Part shown: positions 27,837-36,135 of the stretch, in pieces
How the letters are laid out: each line of letters opens with the position of its first letter
How positions within the stretch are numbered: position 1 is the stretch's first letter
DNA from: Methylococcaceae bacterium
GTDB lineage: Bacteria > Pseudomonadota > Gammaproteobacteria > Methylococcales > Methylomonadaceae
Assembly (NCBI GenBank): GCA_947505055.1
Contig: CANNLO010000008.1
Coordinates: 1 to 40,694, forward strand
Reading direction: 5' to 3'
DNA length: 40,694 bases
Translations under genes and position numbers: made by a program
The notes under the pieces: generated by a model
What the model was told of the DNA's origin: nothing
The model's input: only the letters and a program-made list of their open reading frames with translations
The model's database searches: none

Positions 27837-29534
27837 TTACGATAAGTTCTTCTTGTCCTCATTTATCAGTAAGGGTAATGCCAACATGGCAAGACTCATT
27901 AGCCATATCACCAATTGACAATTGGTTGCCGAAAACACTAAAGCTATGCCTATTCTTTCGATAAGATCAGGATAAGCCTGGATGAAGTCGCGGCTAACTA
28001 TAAAAGCTTTGGTTTCCCAGATTATCAGCAACAGGCCTACAACAACCAGACTGTAACCAATTATCTTATCTTGTTCCGCTTTGGGTTTTAGGTGGCCACT
28101 CAGACAATTGATTTCCATGTTTTTTAAGGACCAGGATTGTTCGGTCAAATAACTGAAGATCATTAAGCCAAAAATTCCGATAACCGGAATAAAAACTGCC
28201 TCGGTGGGAAAACTGATATAACGCCCGTTGATCGCCAGTCCAAAGGTTTTATAAGCAGCATAGCTAGCAAATAGAATGAATAAGGTATATAACCAGGCGC
28301 CAAATTTTCGGTTAACGGTTTGATTACCCAAAAGACCATAGCCGCGCTGTAAAATTAAACCCGCCATTATGGCATTTAAGCCAACAATTAAAAGCGTAGT
28401 AAAACGTTGCCAGTCGCTATAACTGGTGTACCAGAGATGCTCAACCTCCCTTGCCAGCAACCAGCTTAGTGTTTGCGCGAACACCAAAAAAATCGCAACT
28501 CGCATCCAGGATAAAGCCTCTAACCGTTTCCAGCTATAAGCAACGATAATCAGTAAAAGCACTGCGGAAGCGATGATGCTGTTTAACCAGTCAGGGTTTT
28601 CATAAACTTTGCCGGTTAAGGGAAAAACTTCTTTACGATCAACCGAATAAAGCCCCCAGTTTGCACCCACTACGCCTTCCAGTTCGCTTTTCCAGGATTG
28701 GTTAAAGGCCTCGACGATGTTGTAATCAAAGCCGTTTTTAGTGGCCACTTCAATTAAGGCGCGAATAAATTTAGCTTCATTAACCACGCTGGGCACTGAC
28801 CAACCACGTTGACGACCTTCACCTGGCCACCCGGATTCGCCAATTAAAATGCGTTTGCCAGGCGCAATGGCTTCAGCTTCTTTTTGAACTTGTTTAAAAA
28901 TACGTTCAATATGTGCTGGTGCCTGTTCCACAGTGATCGGTTCATCTTCCCAATAAGGTAAAATATGGATGGTAATAAAATCCACCTCTTTGATTAATTC
29001 CGGGTATTTCATGTACATAGACCAGACGTCGGCATAAGAAACCGGTTGTTTAACCGCTTTTTTAACTTCTCTGATATATTCGATTAACTGCTCCGGTTTC
29101 AAATCTCCGCGTAATAAGACTTCATTGCCCACCATAACCCGATTAACGACATCCGGATTTGCATTGGCTGAGCGAATAACTTCGTCTATTTCTATTTTAT
29201 TATCCGCTTTTAAACCGCCAAGCCAGGCGCCCTGGATCATCTTTAAGCCATGTTTTCTGGCCAGTGCAGGAATCTCCGGCATACTGCCTTCGGCACTGGC
29301 ATAAGTGCGAATCGAGTGGGTTTTCTCACCCATCAGGCGCAAGTCTGAGTCAATTTGTTCGGCGGTTGGGAATTTCTTATCAATCGGTCCCTGTCCTTCG
29401 CGAAACGGCGCAAACGAGAGGCTGTTCAGTTTTCCTGAGGGCACATCAGCGCCAACATCCTGGGACAAATTAGTCACCCAACCCAGTAAACCGGTAAGCA
29501 AGATAATTAAAAAAGTGGTTGCAGCAGTTTTCAT
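27837..29534 (-). CDS. GH17-type glycosidase/transglycosylase with multi-TM C-terminus (beta-glucan synthase-like)
   Basis: From the ATG at 29534 the product has 565 residues. An N-terminal signal-anchor (MKTAATTFLIILLTGLLGWV) precedes a GH17-like catalytic domain of about 300 residues. The predicted acid/base Glu lies in VGNEVLLRG and the nucleophile Glu in LIGESGWPGEG. The C-terminal about 250 residues carry roughly eight hydrophobic segments. The layout resembles NdvC-type proteins of beta-(1,3)/(1,6)-glucan synthesis in bradyrhizobia, where the GH17 domain is thought to transfer or branch glucan in the periplasm. That function is inferred. The frame is open 18 codons further upstream, to an ATG at 29588. 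No clear Shine-Dalgarno is seen at either start. Confidence 0.8.
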   Translation of the reverse strand: MKTAATTFLIILLTGLLGWVTNLSQDVGADVPSGKLNSLSFAPFREGQGPIDKKFPTAEQIDSDLRLMGEKTHSIRTYASAEGSMPEIPALARKHGLKMIQGAWLGGLKADNKIEIDEVIRSANANPDVVNRVMVGNEVLLRGDLKPEQLIEYIREVKKAVKQPVSYADVWSMYMKYPELIKEVDFITIHILPYWEDEPITVEQAPAHIERIFKQVQKEAEAIAPGKRILIGESGWPGEGRQRGWSVPSVVNEAKFIRALIEVATKNGFDYNIVEAFNQSWKSELEGVVGANWGLYSVDRKEVFPLTGKVYENPDWLNSIIASAVLLLIIVAYSWKRLEALSWMRVAIFLVFAQTLSWLLAREVEHLWYTSYSDWQRFTTLLIVGLNAIMAGLILQRGYGLLGNQTVNRKFGAWLYTLFILFASYAAYKTFGLAINGRYISFPTEAVFIPVIGIFGLMIFSYLTEQSWSLKNMEINCLSGHLKPKAEQDKIIGYSLVVVGLLLIIWETKAFIVSRDFIQAYPDLIERIGIALVFSATNCQLVIWLMSLAMLALPLLINEDKKNLS

Positions 29535-29727
29535 AAAGATTAGAGTTAAGTCAGAGGTGTTTAATGAGGCGTGGAATCTTCCGCACATCCCGTGTATATA
29601 TGACCATCATCTCATAATTGTAATAATATGAAAACGCAACGGACTGCGAGTTATTGTTTTTTTAAAGCTAAAACTACGCAAATTATTGGCATTCGGATAG
29701 AATGCACGATTTTTTCTTCGTATCATT

Positions 29728-30321
29728 ATGGCCAAAAATATTCGTATAGAAAGATGGAGTGGGGAAGCTTTGGAACAATTCATTCCGGAACTTGCCCGAC
29801 TCAGAATTGAAGTATTTCGCGACTTTCCGTATTTGTACGATGGCGATTTTGAGTATGAGAAGAAATATTTACAAACCTATATAGATTGCACGGAAAGCGT
29901 TATCGTCATCGCATTTGATGGCGATAAAGTGGTTGGTGCATCGACTGCAATTCCAATGAAGCATGAGACTGAACAGTTAAAAAAACCCTTTGTTGAAAAC
30001 GTCTACAATCTTGACGATATTTTTTATTGTAGTGAATCGGTGCTCAATAAAAATTATCGTGGTTTAGGAATTGGTGTCCGGTTTTTTGAGCAAAGAGAAG
30101 CCCATGCCGAGGATTTGGGTGGCTTTAAACATATTTGTTTTTGTTGTGTAGAAAGACCGGCAGATCATCCAAGGCGACCAGCCAATTATGTGCCACTGGA
30201 TCAATTTTGGAATAAACGCGGCTACGTCAAGCATCCAGAATTGGCAACGACTTATACCTGGAAGGATTTGGATGATGTCGACGAAACACCAAAACCCATG
30301 ACCTTTTGGCTAAAGGAATAA
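29728..30321 (+). CDS. GNAT-family N-acetyltransferase
   Basis: A 197-residue cytoplasmic acyl-CoA-dependent transferase. The N-terminal part shows LARLRIEVFRDFPYLYDG, motif D/C-like strands VIAFDGDKVVGASTAIP, and the acetyl-CoA pyrophosphate-binding motif A NYRGLGIGVRFFEQREAHA (about 109-127; Arg-x-x-Gly-x-Gly). A conserved C-terminal block, VPLDQFWNKRGYVKHPELA, is the usual W-x-x-x-G-Y/F motif B. The substrate is unknown. It is divergent from the GH17 gene and separated by about 190 bp. The ATG at 29728 is used because the frame has no better upstream start. Confidence 0.85.
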   Translation: MAKNIRIERWSGEALEQFIPELARLRIEVFRDFPYLYDGDFEYEKKYLQTYIDCTESVIVIAFDGDKVVGASTAIPMKHETEQLKKPFVENVYNLDDIFYCSESVLNKNYRGLGIGVRFFEQREAHAEDLGGFKHICFCCVERPADHPRRPANYVPLDQFWNKRGYVKHPELATTYTWKDLDDVDETPKPMTFWLKE

Positions 30322-30800
30322 AAAATCATCATAAAATAAATGACTTGTATTATTTTAACTCAGGTGTTGTGCATATTTCGTGCTGGGTGGTTATATTGCA
30401 AGTTTATATTCTTCAGCTGCCTTTTGGAAAATGGCCTTTAATATTTTCCCATGAATTGGAATTATGTTTTCCAATCAAAAAAATCTTAGGGATTTCACCA
30501 ACTTCATAGTCTCAGAGCTTACGTTTGATTCGACTTGACGTATTTTTTACCAGCCAACCATAACCCCAAAATCAAATTCTAAAATGACTAAGTAATTTAG
30601 CTTGCCAAACTTGGGGTTTTAGTTTCAAATCAGGGTTTTTAAGCTATCGCTACGGCTTGGTTAATCTATTTTGGCTCTTCTGGCCAATTGATCAATGAGC
30701 ATAAAAACGACTACATCTAAATATTAAAGTTTCTGAATGACTGGCCATTGCAGATTAATGAATGGCAATAAACCTGAACACAACTGAGGGTTAAGCAGCT
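30322..30800. other. Intergenic region upstream of the GltD-like/PFOR unit
   Basis: No convincing gene. AACCCCAA (30562-30569) and TTGGGGTT (30611-30618) form a distant inverted repeat. ACATCTAAATATTAAAG (30713-30729) is an exact copy of a sequence at 26718-26734 and lies 72 bp before the next gene. Confidence 0.5.
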
Positions 30801-32417
30801 ATGAATCACCACGATATGACCAATCCCCCCGATCTGACCTTGAGTTCAGGTACGGGACCACTACAGCGGCGGATGCCGGTTTACGAAAATTACCTGCCGC
30901 CATGTAATAACGCGTGTCCGGCAGGAGAAAATATTCAGGGCTGGCTCGATTTGGCCCATTCCAAACAGTTTGAGGAAGCCTGGAATTTATTACTGGAAAG
31001 CAATCCGATGCCTGCCATTCATGGCCGTGTTTGCTACCATCCTTGTGAGTCCTCCTGCAACCGGGTGGTTGTGGATGGCGCGGTCAGTATTCATGCGGTT
31101 GAGCGTTTTCTGGGCGACATGGCTTTTGAACAGGGCTGGACACCCAAAATTGTCGGCGAAAAATCCAACAAGCGCGTATTAGTTGTTGGGGCAGGGCCTA
31201 GTGGTTTGTCGGCTGCCTATCATCTTGCCCGTTTGGGCCATGACGTTGAAATCAGGGATGCTGGGCCGATAGCGGGCGGCATGATGCACTTTGGCATTCC
31301 TTCCTATCGTTTGCCGCGTGAAGTGTTAGCCGCTGAAGTGCAACGTATTGCCGATATGGGCGTAAAAATCACGCTGAATCATAAAGTTGAAAACCTGAGA
31401 GCTGAAAAGGAAGCAGGTAAATTTGATGCGGTTTTTGTAGCGGTCGGCGCCCATATAGGACGTTCGATTGATATACCTTTATATCGCGAAAGCGACACCC
31501 GGGATGCAGTGACTTTTCTGCGCAACATCGGTTTGGGCAAAGCGTCCAATCTTGGCAAAAGGGTTGCTGTTTATGGCGGCGGCAATACTGCAATGGATGC
31601 CGCGCGAACCGCTAAACGACTGGGTGCAGAAACCATGGTCATTTACCGGCGTGACCGTAAAAACATGCCGGCACATGATTTTGAAGCGGCCGAAGCCATG
31701 GAAGAAGGCGTGGTGTTTCACTGGTTGCGCTCCATTGTAGGCATTGATGGTAGCCATATCCAGGTTGAAATCATGAAGCTGGATGACGCGGGTCGTCCAC
31801 AACCCAGTGGCGAGTTTGAAATCATTGAAGTCGATACTTTGATTTTGGCGCTGGGGCAAAATATCGATTCCGAATTATTAAAAACCTTTCCGGAAATTGA
31901 TGCACAAAGCGATGGCGTGGTTCCGGTTAACGACCATATGATGACGGCTGCACAAGGCGTTTTTGCGGGAGGCGATATGGTGCCCAGTTTGCGCACCGTT
32001 ACTATTGCCACCGGACACGGCAAAAAAGCCGCAAGAAATATCGACGCCTACTTGCGTGGCACTCAATATCAGCATCCCGCCAAGAAACATATTGTCTTGC
32101 ACGAAGAACTGAATCTTTGGTACAGCACGGATGCCGTGCAGTCTGAACAACCAACCATGTCGCCGCAAATCCGCAATAAAAACTTTGACGAAGTGTTGGG
32201 GGGGCTGACGCTGGAAGAAGCTACCTACGAAGCCAGTCGTTGTTATTCTTGCGGCAATTGTTTCCAATGTGACGGTTGCTTTGGTGCTTGCCCGGAGGGA
32301 GCAATACTCAAGCTGGGCAAAGGAAAATATTACTCGGTCAATTATAGTGTCTGTACCGGTTGTACCGCTTGCACGTTGCAATGTCCGACTGCTGCCATTC
32401 ACATGATTGATAAATAA
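30801..32417 (+). CDS. GltD-like NAD(P)H:Fe-S flavoprotein with C-terminal 2[4Fe-4S] domain
   Basis: Oxidoreductase of 538 residues built like the glutamate synthase small subunit. The N-terminal Fe-S domain has C35-x3-C39 (PCNNACPAG) and C78, C82, C86 (GRVCYHPCESSCNR). The FAD site is VVGAGPSGLSAAYHLA (about 128-143), and the NAD(P)H site is YGGGNTAMDAARTAKRLGAE (about 257-276). A C-terminal ferredoxin-like domain holds CYSCGNCFQCDGCFGACP and CTGCTACTLQCP. It is followed by a pyruvate:ferredoxin oxidoreductase 22 bp later, so it most likely exchanges electrons between that enzyme or its ferredoxin and NAD(P)H, rather than serving as GltD; no gltB is present. A run of seven G lies near 32198. 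Confidence 0.88.
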   Translation: MNHHDMTNPPDLTLSSGTGPLQRRMPVYENYLPPCNNACPAGENIQGWLDLAHSKQFEEAWNLLLESNPMPAIHGRVCYHPCESSCNRVVVDGAVSIHAVERFLGDMAFEQGWTPKIVGEKSNKRVLVVGAGPSGLSAAYHLARLGHDVEIRDAGPIAGGMMHFGIPSYRLPREVLAAEVQRIADMGVKITLNHKVENLRAEKEAGKFDAVFVAVGAHIGRSIDIPLYRESDTRDAVTFLRNIGLGKASNLGKRVAVYGGGNTAMDAARTAKRLGAETMVIYRRDRKNMPAHDFEAAEAMEEGVVFHWLRSIVGIDGSHIQVEIMKLDDAGRPQPSGEFEIIEVDTLILALGQNIDSELLKTFPEIDAQSDGVVPVNDHMMTAAQGVFAGGDMVPSLRTVTIATGHGKKAARNIDAYLRGTQYQHPAKKHIVLHEELNLWYSTDAVQSEQPTMSPQIRNKNFDEVLGGLTLEEATYEASRCYSCGNCFQCDGCFGACPEGAILKLGKGKYYSVNYSVCTGCTACTLQCPTAAIHMIDK

Positions 32418-32439
32418 GCGCATTGCCAGGAGATTTACC

Positions 32440-35400
32440 ATGGCCAAACAAGTTACGATTGACGGCGGCGAAGCGGCTGCCTATGTTGCCTACAGAACCA
32501 ACGAGGTCTGTGCAATTTACCCTATCACGCCTTCTTCTTCCATGGCCGAGTTTTGCGACCAATGGACGACCGAGCATAAAACCAATCTTTGGGGCGGCAT
32601 TCCGACCATTGCCGAAATGCAAAGCGAAGGCGGAGCAGCCGGTGCTTTACACGGTGCCTTGCAAACCGGTGCGTTAGCAACAACCTTTACTGCCTCGCAG
32701 GGCTTGTTGTTGATGATTCCTAACATGTACAAAATTGCCGGGGAACTGACCTCCACCGTCATTCATGTTGCGGCACGTTCTCTGGCAACCCAGGGCTTGT
32801 CGATTTTTGGCGACCATCAGGATGTAATGAGTGTGCGCATGACCGGTTTTGCGTTGCTGGCTTCCAGCAATGTACAGGAAGCGCATGACATGGCTTTGGT
32901 AGCACAAGCAGTTACCTTAAAAGCAAGAATACCGTTTTTACATTTTTTTGACGGCTTTAGAACGTCTCACGAAGTCAACAAAATTACTTTGCTGGAAGAC
33001 GATCAAATCAGAGCCATGATCGATGATACGCTGGTATTTGCGCACCGCGACCGGGCTTTAAATCCTGATAAACCGATGATGCGCGGGACGGCGCAGAATC
33101 CGGATACTTATTTCCAGTCCCGCGAAAGCTCCAATATCTACTATGAACGCACGGTTGATATCTTCGACCAGGTTTTAAAACAGTTTGAAATGGTTACCGG
33201 TCGTAGTTATAAAGCCTTTGAATATTTTGGTTCTCCAACTGCGGAGCGCCTTATTATCCTGATGGGTTCCGGTGTTGAAACGGCGGTCAGCACGGCAAAA
33301 GTATTGAATGAAAAGGGTGCTAACGTCGGCGTGCTTAAAGTGCGATTATACCGTCCGTTTAATACTAAAAACTTTCTTGCGGCACTGCCGGACTCTGTTC
33401 GGCATATTGCAGTGCTGGACAGAACTAAAGAGCCGGGCAGTAGCGGCGAACCACTCTATAAAGACGTAATCACCGAGTTAAGTCAGGCCTATGCCCGGGG
33501 TGAGCTTAAAACCATGCCGCGTATTATCGGCGGCCGTTACGGTTTGTCCAGCAAGGAATTTACACCTTCAATGGTAGCCAGAGTTTATCAGGAGCTGCAA
33601 GCTGATCAGCCTAAAAACGGATTTACCATTGGTATTAACGATGACGTGACCTTTACCAGTCTTGAAGTAACCGAACATCTGGATATTGAACCTGATAACG
33701 TGGTGCGTGCGCTATTTTACGGTTTGGGTGCTGATGGTACCGTCGGTGCCAATAAAAACAGTATTAAAATCATTGGTGACGATCCTTTGTATTTTGCCCA
33801 AGGCTATTTTGTCTATGATTCCAAAAAAGCCGGCTCGCAAACGGTATCGCATTTGCGTTTTGGTCCGGAACCCATTGAAGCGCCTTATCTGATTGAATCG
33901 GCGAGCTTCGTTGCCTGCCACGATTTTAACTTTATTGAAACCACGGATATTTTGGCCAGGGCCAAACCCGGGGCAACTTTTCTGTTAAACAGCCCTTTTG
34001 ATGCCGACCAGATTTGGGATCAATTGCCGATCCATTTACAACAAGAAATGCTGGACAAAGCCATCGATTTTTATGTGATTGATGCGGTCAAAGTCGCCCG
34101 TCAAACCGGCATGGGCAGGCGCATCAATACCGTCATGCAAACCTGTTTCTTTGCGTTGTCCGGGGTTATGCCCAAAGATGCCGCGATCGAAAAAATCAAA
34201 CACTACGCTGAAAAAACCTACGCCCGTAAAGGCGCTGAAGTTGTGCAAAAAAACTTTGAAGCGATCGATCAGTCGCTGGCCAATTTGCACAAAGTCAGCT
34301 TGCCTTCCAAAGTAACGGCGCTGGTTGATACGCGAGCCGGAAAATTTGCCAAAGCGCCCCAATTTGTTCAGGAAGTGACCGCAGAAATGATTGCAGGGCG
34401 GGGCGACTGGATTCCAATCAGTTTCTTGCCGGTTGATGGTACCTATCCTACCGGTACGACCCAATGGGAAAAACGTAATATCGCCCAGGACATTCCTATT
34501 TGGGAATCTGATGTTTGTATCCAGTGCGGTAACTGTTCGGCGGTTTGTCCACATGCCGCTATTCGCGCCAAGTTTTACACCAAAAGCTGCCTGGAACAGG
34601 CGCCAGAGGGTTTTAAAACCGCCAATGTAACCTCGCGTGGTTTCCCCGATACCCGTTATACACTGCAAGTATTTCCTGAAGATTGCACCGGTTGCGGATT
34701 ATGTGTCAAAGCCTGTCCAGCCGTTTCGGAATCCGATGCCAGCCTTAAAGCGATCAATATGACGCCCAAAGCCAAGCATATGGAAGTCGAGAAAAATGCC
34801 GTGGCTTTTTTTGAAAGCTTGCCTTACAACGATCGCGCTCGGGTTGATTTTTCGAATATTCGCGGCGTGCAATTTCTACAACCGTTGTTTGAATTTTCCA
34901 GTTCCTGTTCAGGTTGTGGTGAAACGCCTTATTTGAAAATGATCAGTCAGTTATTTGGCGATCGTATTCTTGCGGCCAATGCCACCGGCTGTTCCTCGAT
35001 TTACGGTGGCAATTTGCCCACCACGCCCTGGTCGAAAAATGACGAAGGCAAAGGTCCGGCCTGGTCTAACTCTTTGTTTGAGGATAATGCAGAATTTGGT
35101 TACGGTTTCAGATTAACTACTGATCAACATGTCGCGATGGCCAGACGTTTGATTACGGAATTGCGAGAGCAATTGGATGTAACGCTGGTTGACGAAATAC
35201 TTGCAGCACCGCAAAGTCAGGAAAGTGAAATTCGCCAACAACGCAAACGGGTTGTGCAATTACGTGAGCAACTAGAAAAGCTGGATCTGCCCAAAGCCAG
35301 AGAGTTATTGTCGATTATCGATCATTTTGTAAGACGCAGTATCTGGATTATCGGCGGCGATGGTTGGGCCTATGATATTGACTATGGCGGCATTGATCAG

Positions 35401-36021
35401 GTGTTATCGACCGGTTCGGACGTCAATATATTGGTTATGGATACTGAGGTGTATTCCAATACCGGTGGCCAGGCGTCCAAATCTACCCCTATCGGTGCCG
35501 TCGCCAAGTTTGCGTCGGGGGGTAAAATGACGGCCAAAAAAGATCTGGCTTTGCAAGCCATCGCTTATGGCAATGTTTATGTTGCCAGAATTGCGCTGGG
35601 CGCCAGTCCACAGCAGGCGCTTCAAGCTTTCCGCGAAGCCGAAGCCTATAACGGTCCGTCGTTAATCATCGCTTATAGTCCTTGTATTGCGCATGGCATC
35701 AATCTTGAAAATGGCCTTGAACAACAGGAATTGGCGGTTAAATCGGGCTACTGGCCTTTGTATCGCTACAATCCCACTTTGCGTGGAATGGCTAAAAACC
35801 CGTTTGTACTGGATTCCCTGCGTCCGACCATACCGCTAAAGGATTATGCCTATAATGAAATTCGTTACAGTAGTCTACGACTGACTAACCTGGAGCAAGC
35901 TGACAAGCTAATGACGTTTGCGCAAAAAGTGGTTAATCAAAAATGGGCTTTGTACGAAGAAATGGCGACTCGTGACGAGCATGAATTTTTGCCGGATATG
36001 CGGATAACCCGGAAAATTTAG
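32440..36021 (+). CDS. nifJ: Pyruvate:ferredoxin (flavodoxin) oxidoreductase, NifJ-type
   Basis: Single-chain homodimeric PFOR, 1193 residues, that oxidises pyruvate and CoA to acetyl-CoA and CO2 with reduction of ferredoxin or flavodoxin. The order is intact: domain I (YPITPSSSMAEFCDQW, GGIPTIAEMQSEGGAAGALH), domain II (GRSYKAFEYFGSPTAERLII), gamma domain (FYGLGADGTVGANKNSIKII), two ferredoxin-type clusters (CIQCGNCSAVCPHA and CTGCGLCVKACPAV), and the TPP domain (SCSGCGETPY, GDGWAYDIDYGG, DTEVYSNTGGQASKSTP). The start is the ATG at 32440, with AGGAG at 32428-32432. The frame is open to an earlier TTG, but those residues are not PFOR-like. It forms an operon with the GltD-like gene. Confidence 0.95.
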   Translation: MAKQVTIDGGEAAAYVAYRTNEVCAIYPITPSSSMAEFCDQWTTEHKTNLWGGIPTIAEMQSEGGAAGALHGALQTGALATTFTASQGLLLMIPNMYKIAGELTSTVIHVAARSLATQGLSIFGDHQDVMSVRMTGFALLASSNVQEAHDMALVAQAVTLKARIPFLHFFDGFRTSHEVNKITLLEDDQIRAMIDDTLVFAHRDRALNPDKPMMRGTAQNPDTYFQSRESSNIYYERTVDIFDQVLKQFEMVTGRSYKAFEYFGSPTAERLIILMGSGVETAVSTAKVLNEKGANVGVLKVRLYRPFNTKNFLAALPDSVRHIAVLDRTKEPGSSGEPLYKDVITELSQAYARGELKTMPRIIGGRYGLSSKEFTPSMVARVYQELQADQPKNGFTIGINDDVTFTSLEVTEHLDIEPDNVVRALFYGLGADGTVGANKNSIKIIGDDPLYFAQGYFVYDSKKAGSQTVSHLRFGPEPIEAPYLIESASFVACHDFNFIETTDILARAKPGATFLLNSPFDADQIWDQLPIHLQQEMLDKAIDFYVIDAVKVARQTGMGRRINTVMQTCFFALSGVMPKDAAIEKIKHYAEKTYARKGAEVVQKNFEAIDQSLANLHKVSLPSKVTALVDTRAGKFAKAPQFVQEVTAEMIAGRGDWIPISFLPVDGTYPTGTTQWEKRNIAQDIPIWESDVCIQCGNCSAVCPHAAIRAKFYTKSCLEQAPEGFKTANVTSRGFPDTRYTLQVFPEDCTGCGLCVKACPAVSESDASLKAINMTPKAKHMEVEKNAVAFFESLPYNDRARVDFSNIRGVQFLQPLFEFSSSCSGCGETPYLKMISQLFGDRILAANATGCSSIYGGNLPTTPWSKNDEGKGPAWSNSLFEDNAEFGYGFRLTTDQHVAMARRLITELREQLDVTLVDEILAAPQSQESEIRQQRKRVVQLREQLEKLDLPKARELLSIIDHFVRRSIWIIGGDGWAYDIDYGGIDQVLSTGSDVNILVMDTEVYSNTGGQASKSTPIGAVAKFASGGKMTAKKDLALQAIAYGNVYVARIALGASPQQALQAFREAEAYNGPSLIIAYSPCIAHGINLENGLEQQELAVKSGYWPLYRYNPTLRGMAKNPFVLDSLRPTIPLKDYAYNEIRYSSLRLTNLEQADKLMTFAQKVVNQKWALYEEMATRDEHEFLPDMRITRKI

Positions 36022-36053
36022 ACATGGTGCGTGGGCATTGCCCCACTTTAGAT

Positions 36054-36092
36054 TAGCCGATCAAGGATCTTTAATTTATTCTTGTTCGGCTA
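36054..36092. repeat. Hairpin in the convergent region after nifJ
   Basis: TAGCCGATCAAG (36054-36065) and CTTGTTCGGCTA (36081-36092) pair at 11 of 12 positions around a 15-nt loop. It lies between two convergent genes and may end transcription from either side, although T-tracts are poor. A smaller GTGGG/CCCAC hairpin precedes it at about 36031-36046. Confidence 0.5.
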
Positions 36093-36135
36093 CTTAAATT
36101 TGAAACGGTTGTTGATTATTCCGCTTTTTAAGGGC

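Noticed and set aside
30306..30509. 67-codon open frame after the GNAT gene
   Set aside because: It starts at a TTG inside the GNAT gene, has no ribosome binding site and no recognisable composition or motif; treated as chance.
32407..32439. Upstream extension of nifJ into the GltD-like gene
   Set aside because: It would overlap the preceding gene without its own ribosome binding site; the ATG at 32440 has AGGAG and begins the conserved PFOR N-terminus.
31479..32622. Long minus-strand open frames opposite the GltD-like and nifJ genes
   Set aside because: They are antisense frames in GC-richer coding sequence with clear family matches on the plus strand; no start signals or motifs.
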